From: Dehalococcoidia bacterium
Lineage (GTDB): Bacteria; Chloroflexota; Dehalococcoidia; SZUA-161
Assembly: GCA_004376205.1 (NCBI GenBank)
Contig: SOKG01000121.1
Location: 1 to 12,369, forward strand
Direction of reading: 5' to 3'
Length of the DNA stretch: 12,369 nt
The translations under genes and the position numbers were made by a program. Below, in pieces: positions 1-6,688 of the stretch. Every line of letters begins with the position of its first letter. The stretch's first letter is position 1. The notes beneath the pieces are model-generated. The model was not told the DNA's origin and did no database searches. It worked only from the letters and a program-made list of their open reading frames with translations.

Positions 1-327
1 GGTGACATTGGCGATCTCGTGAAGGTCAGTTACAACAGAGGAAACCCCTCGAGGCACCACTGCCTTGGCATACTCGGCAGGGTGGAGCAGTGAGCTCTCA
101 ATGTGTACGTGCCCGTTGATCAGCCCCGGGGCCAGGTATCTGCCCTCAAGGTCTATAACTTGCCTCGCCTGATGATACTCGCCGATTCCAGCTATGTACC
201 CCTGGCAGATGGCGACGTTGCTATCCTCGATCTCAGCGGTAAAGGTATTCACTATCTTGGCATTGGCAAGCAGGAGGTCGGCCGGGGTATCACCTCTGGC
301 TACGGCTATCAATTCTTCGAGGCTCAT
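1..327 (-). CDS. ade: Adenine deaminase, N-terminal part (cut by window edge)
   Basis: Hand translation of the minus strand gives 109 residues from an ATG at 325-327 to the window edge, with no stop. Adenine deaminase hydrolyses adenine to hypoxanthine and ammonia in purine salvage; it is a cytosolic metal-dependent amidohydrolase. The N-terminal stretch PADLLLANAKIVNTFT (15-30), the metal-binding HVHIESS (73-79) and the later VVPRG and HEIANV are typical of this family. A good Shine-Dalgarno GGAGG lies 7 nt upstream, inside the end of hpt. The ATG overlaps the TGA stop of hpt (ATGA), so translation is probably coupled. Two positions differ from the motifs I remember: N71 where the family usually has Asp (GLIDGH) and L102 where Pro is usual (DPHE). 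The rest of the protein is outside the window. Confidence 0.9.
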   Translation of the reverse strand, partial: MSLEELIAVARGDTPADLLLANAKIVNTFTAEIEDSNVAICQGYIAGIGEYHQARQVIDLEGRYLAPGLINGHVHIESSLLHPAEYAKAVVPRGVSSVVTDLHEIANVT

Positions 328-860
328 TCTTGATCCTCCAGGACGCAGAGGTCGGGCAGGTGGCGGAACTTCTCGTCTAAGTCCAGCCCGTAGCCGATAA
401 CGAAGACGTCGGGAACCGTGAAGCCCCGGTAGTCGATGGGAACCTCCGTCACTCGCCTTGAGGGCTTGTCGAACATTGTGCACAGCTTGAGTGATGCGGG
501 CTTTCGGCGACCAAGACGGTCGAGCAGGAAACGCGTTGTGAGCCCGCTATCCACGATGTCCTCGATCACCAGGACATGCCTTCCTTTTATCCTTCCTCTT
601 ATCGAGGTCTTGACTCCGTGAACCTGCTTGATTTTGTCCGAGGGCTCTTTCCCGGCGCTGTAGCTCGACAACCTGACGAAATCGATCTCGACGGGTATGT
701 CCAGTTTACGTATCAGATCGGACATGAAAACGAAGCTGCCCTTGAGTGCGCCGATGAGGAGGGGGTATTTGTCCTGGTAGTCTCTCCTGAGTTCGTCGGC
801 GAGCTCGGCGACCTTCCTTTCGATTTCTTCCCTGGTGATAAGAACCTTGAGCTTGTTCAA
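324..860 (-). CDS. hpt: Hypoxanthine phosphoribosyltransferase
   Basis: 178 residues, the usual length for a bacterial HPRT. It transfers phosphoribose from PRPP to hypoxanthine (and often guanine), giving IMP/GMP in the cytosol. The PRPP-binding signature VLVIEDIVDSGLT is at 97-109, with acidic E100, D101 and D104. LKGS (39-42) is the pyrophosphate-binding loop, the flexible loop is around SSYSAG (65-70), and the C-terminal VIGYGLDLDEKFR block (154-166) contacts the base. The start codon is TTG at 858-860, supported by AGGAAGG just upstream. That Shine-Dalgarno lies in the 13-bp gap after the nitroreductase stop. The gene overlaps adenine deaminase by 4 bp, which fits a two-step route adenine to hypoxanthine to IMP. 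Confidence 0.95.
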   Translation of the reverse strand: MNKLKVLITREEIERKVAELADELRRDYQDKYPLLIGALKGSFVFMSDLIRKLDIPVEIDFVRLSSYSAGKEPSDKIKQVHGVKTSIRGRIKGRHVLVIEDIVDSGLTTRFLLDRLGRRKPASLKLCTMFDKPSRRVTEVPIDYRGFTVPDVFVIGYGLDLDEKFRHLPDLCVLEDQE

Positions 861-873
861 AGGCCTTCCTCTG

Positions 874-1476
874 TTAGATTTTGCCCACTGCTACCAGATA
901 AAGTACACTTTCCTCCCTGCCATCAACTCCCACCACGTGGTTGAAGTCCGTGTCGTAGAAAGCGCCGACAGCGCAAGCTCCTAACCCCATCGAAGTGGCC
1001 ACAAGGCAGGCATTCTGGGCTATGTGCCCTGCCTCAAGGAGGATGTAGCGTTGGGCTCGCTCTTGGTATCGGCGCTGGGTACGCTGGAAGATGGCAGAGA
1101 GCACCAGAACTACGTTTGCCTCTATCAACATTCTTTGTCCCAGTGCGGCCAGAGCCATCTCATGGCGGAAATCGCCCTCGCGGACCAGTTCCAGCTCATG
1201 AGAGGCGGCCAAATAGCGGTAAATTCCTCTGGTTAAACCCTCGACGTTATTTGTTACGGGGTAAACCTCTATGGGGTAGGTAGCCCCTGCCGAGGGAGCA
1301 GCTCTGAATCCAGTGCGCTTGTCAGTGACGCCACTTGAGTAGTGAAGAATATGCGATAGCTCAGCCAAAGACATCGTCCTCCCTGAGAAGCTTCGCTCAG
1401 ATCTCCTCTTTGCAATAGCTTTCTCCACACTGAGCCCGTCATAGGCTAGCTCTGGGGTGAGTCGCATCTTCTTCAT
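874..1476 (-). CDS. SagB-type nitroreductase / dehydrogenase family protein
   Basis: About 200 residues from the ATG at 1474-1476. It belongs to the FMN-dependent nitroreductase superfamily, SagB-like branch. RRSER (24-28) is the N-terminal phosphate-contacting motif, APSAGATYPIEVY (60-72) is the flavin-binding segment, EAGHIAQN (148-155) is a typical helix, and GACAVGAF (166-173) is the late glycine motif. SagB itself oxidises azolines in thiazole/oxazole peptide synthesis, but stand-alone short members like this are common and their substrates are mostly unknown. No peptide precursor or cyclodehydratase is nearby, so a TOMM role is not supported. An in-frame TTG at 1516-1518 would add 14 residues, but it lies upstream of the predicted promoter and has no Shine-Dalgarno. 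M18 of that longer frame (ATG at 1465-1467) is a second alternative start. The gene is first in an apparent operon with hpt and ade. Confidence 0.85.
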   Translation of the reverse strand: MKKMRLTPELAYDGLSVEKAIAKRRSERSFSGRTMSLAELSHILHYSSGVTDKRTGFRAAPSAGATYPIEVYPVTNNVEGLTRGIYRYLAASHELELVREGDFRHEMALAALGQRMLIEANVVLVLSAIFQRTQRRYQERAQRYILLEAGHIAQNACLVATSMGLGACAVGAFYDTDFNHVVGVDGREESVLYLVAVGKI

Positions 1477-1485
1477 TACCGACTG

Positions 1486-1514
1486 ATTATAAACATGGTG
1501 ACATTGCCTGGCAA
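1486..1514 (-). promoter_or_regulatory. Sigma70-type promoter of the nitroreductase-hpt-ade operon
   Basis: On the minus strand, TTGCCA (1509-1514) and a perfect TATAAT (1486-1491) are separated by exactly 17 bp. The predicted transcription start is near 1479, only about 3 nt before the ATG at 1476, so the transcript would be practically leaderless. The motif match is read directly; activity is inferred. Confidence 0.7.
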
Positions 1515-1519
1515 GCAAG

Positions 1520-1533
1520 TGTACTCGTTTACA
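1520..1533. promoter_or_regulatory. Possible operator, TGTA-N6-TACA inverted repeat
   Basis: TGTA and TACA half-sites with a 6-bp spacer lie just upstream of the -35 box of the nitroreductase promoter, centred about 47 bp before its predicted start. That is a plausible activator position, but the half-sites are only 4 bp, so chance is a real alternative. Confidence 0.25.
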
Positions 1534-1720
1534 TGATTAGTGACGCATCATCTCACCTCTTTGATTGGCTTCGACTGTTCCAGGAATCTGGATGGTGTTA
1601 CTCGCTAGGCACGGGGCTGGCTCACAAATGGCCCTTTTTTCCTATTCCATTTTTCGTTGATTCGTGATAGCATATCGTGATTCAAGATACTCTACTCGTC
1701 AAAAAGCTAACTTTTGGCTC

Positions 1721-1749
1721 TTGCAAATGTTTTGCAAAGTGGTTAAAAT
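1721..1749 (+). promoter_or_regulatory. Sigma70-type promoter of the TPR gene
   Basis: TTGCAA (1721-1726) and TAAAAT (1744-1749) have a 17-bp spacer, giving a predicted start near 1756 and a leader of about 36 nt. The spacer contains the palindrome TTTGCAAA (1731-1738). TTGCAAA also occurs at 1721-1727, so the motif is repeated 11 bp apart, about one helical turn. That spacing could suit a regulator covering the promoter; this part is inference. Confidence 0.6.
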
Positions 1750-1791
1750 CCGCAAGGTTAAGAACTCGCTAGGGCTCGAGTTGAGGTAGAC

Positions 1792-2640
1792 ATGGTATTC
1801 TATCAGCTAAGTGAGAAGGCGAAGCTAAGGCGGCATCGTACCAATGAGGCTATAGCTTTGGCGATGCAAAGCCGGTGGGAGGAAGCTGTTGCTGTCAACC
1901 AGGGCATAATCGAGGTCTTTCCTGATGATGCAGATGCCTACAATCGATTGGGCAAGGCGTTAGCTCAACTGGGAAGATACGCTGAGGCTAGTGAGGCTTA
2001 CAGCCGTGCTCTTGAGATTGAGCCCAACAATGTTATTGCCAGGAAAAACGTCGATCGTTTGGCTCATCTCAAAGAGGTAGATACTGGGCCGAAGAACGGG
2101 AGGCAGGTCAGCTCTCACCTTTTTATTGAGGAGACGGGTAAGGCGGATGTAACCGATCTTTATCAGCTCGCGCCTCGGGAGGTGCTGGCGAAAATAGCCG
2201 CTGGCGATCCAGTTCACCTCGAACCTAAGGGGCAAAGCTTAGCGGTGGAGAGCGTAGATGGTGAGTATATTGGTGAGGTCGAGTCTAAGCTGGGGCTGCG
2301 CCTTGTCAAGCTGATAGAAGGCGGCAATAAGTATGCTGGGGCTGTCGCCAGCATATCAGAAGACAGGTGCAAGGTGATGATCAAAGAGGTGTTCCAGGAT
2401 CCCAGCCAAGCAGGGCGTCCTTCTTTTCCGGCACGAGCTGCTGACGGATTCAGGCCCTATGTCAAAGACAGCATGCTGAAATACGAGCGAGAAGAGGACG
2501 AGGAAGGCCTTGAAGAGGAGTACCCGGGCGAATTGGAGAAGGAGGAGCCGGTGCCTGAGGAGGTCACCTCTCTCGAAGAGATGGTTGCTCTTGAACATGA
2601 GGAGGACGGAGAAGAGGAGCTTCGATTAGAGGAGAAATAG
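1792..2640 (+). CDS. TPR protein with HIRAN-like middle domain and acidic tail
   Basis: 282 residues with no signal peptide or membrane segment, so probably cytosolic. Residues about 14-80 form two tetratricopeptide repeats; the second is clearest (ADAYNRLGKAL to ALEIEPNN, 47-80). Residues about 125-205 (GDPVHLEPKG, GEYIGEVESKLGLRLVKLIE) resemble the small beta-rich HIRAN fold seen in DNA-repair helicases. That resemblance is by eye only. The last 50 residues (232-282) are mostly Glu and Asp. Start: ATG with GAGGT 4 nt upstream. It stands alone between its own promoter and a strong terminator. TPRs bind other proteins, the HIRAN-like part could bind nucleic acid, and the acidic tail could mimic DNA or recruit basic partners. 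No specific function can be assigned. Confidence 0.8.
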   Translation: MVFYQLSEKAKLRRHRTNEAIALAMQSRWEEAVAVNQGIIEVFPDDADAYNRLGKALAQLGRYAEASEAYSRALEIEPNNVIARKNVDRLAHLKEVDTGPKNGRQVSSHLFIEETGKADVTDLYQLAPREVLAKIAAGDPVHLEPKGQSLAVESVDGEYIGEVESKLGLRLVKLIEGGNKYAGAVASISEDRCKVMIKEVFQDPSQAGRPSFPARAADGFRPYVKDSMLKYEREEDEEGLEEEYPGELEKEEPVPEEVTSLEEMVALEHEEDGEEELRLEEK

Positions 2641-2656
2641 AGAAGATCGCTGTTTA

Positions 2657-2702
2657 TCAAAAGGAAAAAGCCGAGGCCCTTGCCTCGGCTTTTTCCTTTT
2701 GA
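2657..2702 (+). terminator. Rho-independent terminator after the TPR gene
   Basis: A perfect 21-bp inverted repeat (2657-2677 and 2682-2702) with a 4-nt loop CCTT starts 17 bp after the TPR stop codon. The stem holds GCCGAGGC, then T5-CC-T4 on the right arm, so the U-tract is built into the stem. The A-rich left arm would give the same structure on the minus strand, so it could act in both directions. Confidence 0.9.
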
Positions 2703-2727
2703 CGAACGGAATGTGGAGTGATACACT
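2699..2727 (+). promoter_or_regulatory. Sigma70-type promoter of gyrA
   Basis: TTGACG (2699-2704) and TACACT (2722-2727) are separated by 17 bp. The first four bases of the -35 box are the last four of the terminator stem, so the two elements overlap. The predicted start near 2734 leaves a leader of about 61 nt. The -10 box matches consensus at four of six positions and is identical to that of the mutase operon promoter. Confidence 0.55.
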
Positions 2728-2794
2728 GTTGTCGGAGTTTGTTGCAGGGTAGCGAACGTAGCTCCGAACCGTAATACTTCTGGAGGGATCGGGC

Positions 2795-5221
2795 ATGGAG
2801 ATAGGAACAGTCAAGTTGGTCAAAATTGAAGATGAGATGAAAAGCTCTTATCTCGACTATGCCATGAGCGTTATCGTCTCTCGTGCCCTGCCCGATGTCC
2901 GTGATGGCCTGAAGCCGGTGCAGCGTCGAATACTCTACGCTCTGGACGACATGGGTCTGCGTCATGATACTCCCTACAAGAAGAGCGCCCGTATCGTTGG
3001 CGAGGTGCTAGGCAAATATCATCCCCACGGAGATACTGCGGTCTATGACGCTATGGTGCGTATGGCTCAGGACTTCTCCATGAGGTATACGCTGGTTGAT
3101 GGACAAGGTAATTTCGGCAGTGTAGATAATGACCCCCCGGCGGCGATGAGGTACACCGAGGCTCGTCTCTCACGGATAGCTGCTGAAATGTTAGCTGATA
3201 TCGAAAAGGACACTGTCGATTTCACCCCAAACTTTGACGGTAGCCTTAAGGAGCCTGTGGTTCTTCCCGCCAAGATGCCTGATCTGCTTCTCAACGGCGC
3301 CTCCGGGATCGCTGTGGGGATGGCGACCAACATTCCTCCCCACAACCTCGGCGAGCTCTGTGATGGCATCTCTTCCCTTATCGATGATCCAGAAGCCACC
3401 ATCGATGACCTCCTCAAGCTGATCCCAGGGCCAGATTTCCCCACAGGTGGCGTCTTAGAGGGACTGGAGGGGATAAGGAGCGCCTATACAACTGGCCATG
3501 GCAGGGTGGTGGTTAGAGCCAGAGCGCATATCGAGGAGGCGGTCAGAGGGGGAAGATACCAGATCGTGGTTTCCGAGTTGCCCTATCAGATCAACAAAGC
3601 TACGCTGGTGGAGAGGATAGCTGAGTTGGTCAGAAACAAAAAGCTCGATGGCATCTCTGAGGTGCGGGATGAGTCCGACAGGGAGGGTATGCGCATTGTA
3701 ATCGAGTTGAGACGCGAAGGACAGGCGCAGCAGGTGCTCAACAACCTCTATAAGCATACAGCCATGCAGTCATCCTTCTTCATCAATATGCTGGCCCTGG
3801 TAGATGGTCAGCCTAAAATGATCACCCTCAAGGCAGCGCTGCTTTACTATATAGAATTCCGTCGCAAGGTAATCACTCGCAGGTCTCGATTCGACCTTGA
3901 GAAGGCGACGGAAAGAGCTCATATCCTCGAAGGGTTCAGGATTGCTCTCGATCGCCTCAATGAGGTTATCGCTACAATTCGCCGATCGCAGACTGTTGAA
4001 ACGGCCCGCAACAATCTGATGAAGGGGTTTGACCTCACCCAGGTTCAGGCGCAAGCCATCCTGGAGATGCAGCTACGCCGGCTGGCTGCCCTGGAGCGCA
4101 AGAAGATCGCCGATGAATACACTGAGTTGCTTAAGACTATCGCTTACCTGGAGGACCTTCTGGCTAACCCCAAGAAGATCGACTTCCTGATCAAGGAGGA
4201 GGTCGATGAGCTGAAATCCAGGTACGGCGATCCCCGGCGCACCGAGATCAGCGGTGAGGAGATACGGGATTTCAGCGATGAAGACCTTATCCCTCAGCAG
4301 CAGATGGTGGTGACCTTGAGCAACAGGGGCTATATAAAAAGGGTGGCTACTGACACCTATCGTCAGCAGCATCGGGGTGGCAGGGGTATCGTGGGAATGG
4401 TGACCAGAGAGACGGACGCCGTTCGACGAATGCTTATTGCCAGTACTCACCACAACTTGTTGTTTTTCACCGATCGAGGCCGGGTGTTCCGGCTCAGGTG
4501 CTATGACATCCCCAGGGAGAGTTCCCGGACGGCCAAGGGGATACCTATTGTCAACCTGCTCTCCATAGATGTCAAGGAGCGGGTTACCGCGGTTATCATT
4601 GCTCCTGACTCAGTAGAGGATAAATTCCTGGTGAGCGCTACACGCAATGGGGAGGTCAAGAAGACAAGCCTCGCCGAGTTCTCTTCGGTGCGCTCAAGTG
4701 GGCTTATCGCCATGGACTTGGAGCAGGGCGACGAGCTGGTTAGGGCCAAGGTGGCCGGGGCGGATGATCAGGTCGTTCTGGTCACAGAAAGCGGCCAATC
4801 GATCAAGTTCGCTGTTGCCAAATTGCGTACCGCCTCCAGAACCAGCGGTGGGGTGCGGGGCATTCGCCTCGCCCCTGGCGACGGTGTGGTTGGCATGGAA
4901 GTCGCTGTTCCCGATGCTCACATCCTTGTTATCAGCTCCAATGGATTTGGCAAGCGCACCCCGTTTAAGGCATACCCGCTTCAGCATCGTGGCGGCAGTG
5001 GGGTGCGAACCTTTAAGGTTATCGCCAAGACGGGCAGAGTTGTAGCAGCACGCGTTGTTTATCCCTCAGATGAGCTGATGCTCATATCCGCTAAGGGAAT
5101 AGTTATTCGCACTTCTGTTGAGAGCATATCCGTTCAAGGCAGAGCTACTCAAGGGGTAGGTGTGATGAAGGTGGAGCAGGGCGATTGGGTAGCCTCCATC
5201 GGTTGTCTCAGCAAAGAGTAA
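2795..5221 (+). CDS. gyrA: DNA gyrase subunit A
   Basis: 808 residues, normal length for GyrA. With GyrB it forms the A2B2 enzyme that introduces negative supercoils using ATP. The N-terminal breakage-reunion domain has the catalytic tyrosine in AAMRYTE (Y120) and the quinolone region YHPHGDTAVYD (75-85). T81 sits at the E. coli Ser83 position and D85 at Asp87. Thr there occurs naturally in other bacteria. The C-terminal half forms the DNA-wrapping beta-pinwheel. Its GyrA-box reads QHRGGRG (525-531), with His where Arg or Lys is usual, and a related QHRGGSG occurs at 730-736. The box favours GyrA over ParC. Start: ATG with GGAGG 8 nt upstream. gyrB is not in the window. It is expressed from its own promoter and no terminator was seen after it. 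Confidence 0.95.
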   Translation: MEIGTVKLVKIEDEMKSSYLDYAMSVIVSRALPDVRDGLKPVQRRILYALDDMGLRHDTPYKKSARIVGEVLGKYHPHGDTAVYDAMVRMAQDFSMRYTLVDGQGNFGSVDNDPPAAMRYTEARLSRIAAEMLADIEKDTVDFTPNFDGSLKEPVVLPAKMPDLLLNGASGIAVGMATNIPPHNLGELCDGISSLIDDPEATIDDLLKLIPGPDFPTGGVLEGLEGIRSAYTTGHGRVVVRARAHIEEAVRGGRYQIVVSELPYQINKATLVERIAELVRNKKLDGISEVRDESDREGMRIVIELRREGQAQQVLNNLYKHTAMQSSFFINMLALVDGQPKMITLKAALLYYIEFRRKVITRRSRFDLEKATERAHILEGFRIALDRLNEVIATIRRSQTVETARNNLMKGFDLTQVQAQAILEMQLRRLAALERKKIADEYTELLKTIAYLEDLLANPKKIDFLIKEEVDELKSRYGDPRRTEISGEEIRDFSDEDLIPQQQMVVTLSNRGYIKRVATDTYRQQHRGGRGIVGMVTRETDAVRRMLIASTHHNLLFFTDRGRVFRLRCYDIPRESSRTAKGIPIVNLLSIDVKERVTAVIIAPDSVEDKFLVSATRNGEVKKTSLAEFSSVRSSGLIAMDLEQGDELVRAKVAGADDQVVLVTESGQSIKFAVAKLRTASRTSGGVRGIRLAPGDGVVGMEVAVPDAHILVISSNGFGKRTPFKAYPLQHRGGSGVRTFKVIAKTGRVVAARVVYPSDELMLISAKGIVIRTSVESISVQGRATQGVGVMKVEQGDWVASIGCLSKE

Positions 5222-5401
5222 GCCTCTTTCTCCGCTACAAGTTCCAGAGAGTGGCCGCAGTCTGTACCCTTTTCAAAGAACGGGCGACTAGCCTCATATC
5301 CCCGCTGCTTGTCGCATTCGTCCTATCTATATGACTGACCAAAGGTGAGACGCGCAACTCACGTAAGCCTGGCCTGTGGTACGGCTTCATCCTTCGCCTT
5401 C

Positions 5402-5431
5402 TCGACCCTGGTTCGCGATTTGTTATATAAT
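5402..5431 (+). promoter_or_regulatory. Probable promoter of the DedA-family gene
   Basis: A perfect TATAAT (5426-5431) has a weak -35, TCGACC (5402-5407), 18 bp upstream. The predicted start is near 5438, leaving a leader of about 23 nt containing AGGAAGGGAG. This lies in the 239-bp gap after gyrA, where nothing else is recognisable. Confidence 0.5.
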
Positions 5432-5460
5432 GCGTGGCAGAGGAAGGGAGTAGTTGACCG

Positions 5461-6084
5461 ATGGAGGGGGAAGACACTTCGCTTAATGCTTTAGGTGGTG
5501 GGGAGGACGCAGTCCTGGCCGGTGAGCAGCAGGAGGCGGTGAGGGGACGAGCCTTCCTGTCCCGAAAACTGTATCTCCGAATATTTACTATTCTGGTCGT
5601 AATCGCTATTACCGCTACCGTCTTTGTTTTTCGCGACCAGGTTGGGAACCTTGAAGCCTATGGGTATCTGGGCGCTTTCCTGATTTCTCTGATAACGAGT
5701 GCCACAATCATCCTACCTGTTCCCGGAATAGTGTTGATAGGCGCCCTGGGCACTGCTTACGATCCGGTCCTGATAGGGCTGGCAGCGGGTGCAGGGTCGG
5801 CCCTGGGGGAGATCACCGGCTATATGGCGGGCTTCAGCGGGCAGGTAGTATTCGAGAATAGCAGGTTCTACCCGCGGCTGGAGCGGTGGATGACACGGAG
5901 GGGCTTTATCGCTATCACTGTCCTCTCCTTTGTGCCCAATCCATTCTTTGACGTCGCGGGGGCTACCGCCGGGGCACTTAGATTCCCCTTATGGAAGTTC
6001 TTGCTCGCGTGCTTCGTGGGCAAAGCAGTCAGGTACAGTCTTGTTGCTTGGCTTGGCTGGTTCGTGGGTGTTTCCTGGTTCTAG
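5461..6084 (+). CDS. DedA/VTT-family inner membrane protein
   Basis: 207 residues. A polar N-terminus (1-38) is followed by a membrane segment at about 39-57 and then the VTT (SNARE-associated/DedA) domain at about 66-203. The domain contains the re-entrant Gly/Pro segments LPVPGIVLIGALG (85-97) and AGSALGEITGYMAG (111-124). It also has the conserved block SFVPNPFFDVAGATAGALRF (156-175), and further membrane helices follow. Members act in the cytoplasmic membrane in lipid-carrier or phospholipid translocation and membrane homeostasis; some recycle undecaprenyl phosphate. Which substrate this one uses cannot be read from sequence. The Shine-Dalgarno AGGAAGGGAG is about 10 nt from the ATG, a slightly long spacing. 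The TAG stop overlaps the ruvA stop on the other strand. Confidence 0.85.
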   Translation: MEGEDTSLNALGGGEDAVLAGEQQEAVRGRAFLSRKLYLRIFTILVVIAITATVFVFRDQVGNLEAYGYLGAFLISLITSATIILPVPGIVLIGALGTAYDPVLIGLAAGAGSALGEITGYMAGFSGQVVFENSRFYPRLERWMTRRGFIAITVLSFVPNPFFDVAGATAGALRFPLWKFLLACFVGKAVRYSLVAWLGWFVGVSWF

Positions 6085-6656
6085 CTGGTCTGGGCGAAGC
6101 TCTGAAGGGCGAGCCTTATCTTGTCCTCGAGGGTGAGTTCGGGGGAACTGGGCAGGGTGGCGACGGCAGACATCGCTTCTGCTGCTGAATAGCCCAGGCT
6201 GATCAACGCCGCTTTCACGTCTTCATGTGGGTAAGGGATTGGTGCGCCTTCTTGCTCGAACTTACCTTTAAGCTCGAGGACAAGGCGGGCTGCTGTCTTC
6301 TTACCCACACCTGATATTGAGCTTAGGACCTCCTCGTTGCCAGAGGCAATAGCCAGCGCGAATCGCTCTGGGTTCAATGCCGAGAGCAGTGTCAGAGCGA
6401 CCTTGGGGCCGACTCCAGAAACACCGATAAGTAGTTCAAACATCCTCATTTCCTCGGTCGTAGCAAAGCCGTAGAGCGTCAGGTTATCCTCCCTTACCTG
6501 GAGATATGTGTGGAGATACACCCTGTCGCCGGGCGCTCCCAACACGCTCAGGGTGGAGGTTGGTGCCTGGAGGCGAAAGCTTATCCCGGAGACATCGATG
6601 ATAACCCAGTCATCGCCCCGAGATTTCATTATGCCTTCGATCCCAGCAATCACCAT
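6081..6656 (-). CDS. ruvA: Holliday junction DNA helicase subunit RuvA
   Basis: 191 residues from the ATG at 6654-6656. RuvA tetramers bind four-way DNA junctions and load the RuvB motor for branch migration. The OB-fold domain (1-63) carries the acidic pin in VREDN (E56, D57). Two helix-hairpin-helix motifs follow, GVSGVGPK (78-85) and SISGVGKK (113-120), and after a flexible linker comes the C-terminal RuvB-binding domain (about 146-189). Three adjacent starts are possible: TTG at 6659, ATG at 6656 and GTG at 6653. The Shine-Dalgarno GGAG is 4 nt from the ATG and 7 nt from the GTG. Starting at GTG would give the family-typical MIAGIEG, so either is reasonable. It follows ruvC by about 32 bp. 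Confidence 0.95.
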   Translation of the reverse strand: MVIAGIEGIMKSRGDDWVIIDVSGISFRLQAPTSTLSVLGAPGDRVYLHTYLQVREDNLTLYGFATTEEMRMFELLIGVSGVGPKVALTLLSALNPERFALAIASGNEEVLSSISGVGKKTAARLVLELKGKFEQEGAPIPYPHEDVKAALISLGYSAAEAMSAVATLPSSPELTLEDKIRLALQSFAQTS

Positions 6657-6688
6657 CAAACTCCGCTTCTGTAGACTATTTGCCGAGT

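Larger units (their letters stand above)
1477..1791. other. Divergent intergenic region
   Basis: This 315-bp gap carries the promoters of both flanking genes and no credible ORF. Between them I see a direct repeat TCGTGAT (1662-1668 and 1675-1681), a small AAAAG-CTAA-CTTTT inverted repeat (1702-1715), and the TTGCAAA pair described with the rightward promoter. The part from about 1540 to 1655 shows nothing I can name. Confidence 0.6.

Noticed and set aside
576..944. 122-residue plus-strand ORF opposite hpt
   Set aside because: It lies wholly over hpt and the end of the nitroreductase gene on the other strand, has no recognisable domain, and both genes opposite are secure.
874..1476. Thiazole/oxazole-modified peptide cluster suggested by the SagB-type enzyme
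   Set aside because: No cyclodehydratase, precursor peptide or transporter is nearby; the neighbours are purine-salvage genes.
1617..1642. Possible terminator GGGC...GCCC followed by six T
   Set aside because: Only 4 bp with a 13-nt loop, and no plus-strand gene lies upstream to terminate.
2457..2726. 89-residue minus-strand serine-rich ORF over the TPR tail
   Set aside because: The serine runs are the reverse complement of the Glu/Asp-rich tail, so it is a composition artefact.
2742..2777. Alternative gyrA promoter TTGCAG with TAATAC
   Set aside because: The spacer is 24 bp, too long for sigma70; the 2699-2727 pair is better.
5345..5362. GTGAG/CTCAC hairpin after gyrA
   Set aside because: Only 5 bp with an 8-nt loop and no following T-run, so not called as the gyrA terminator.
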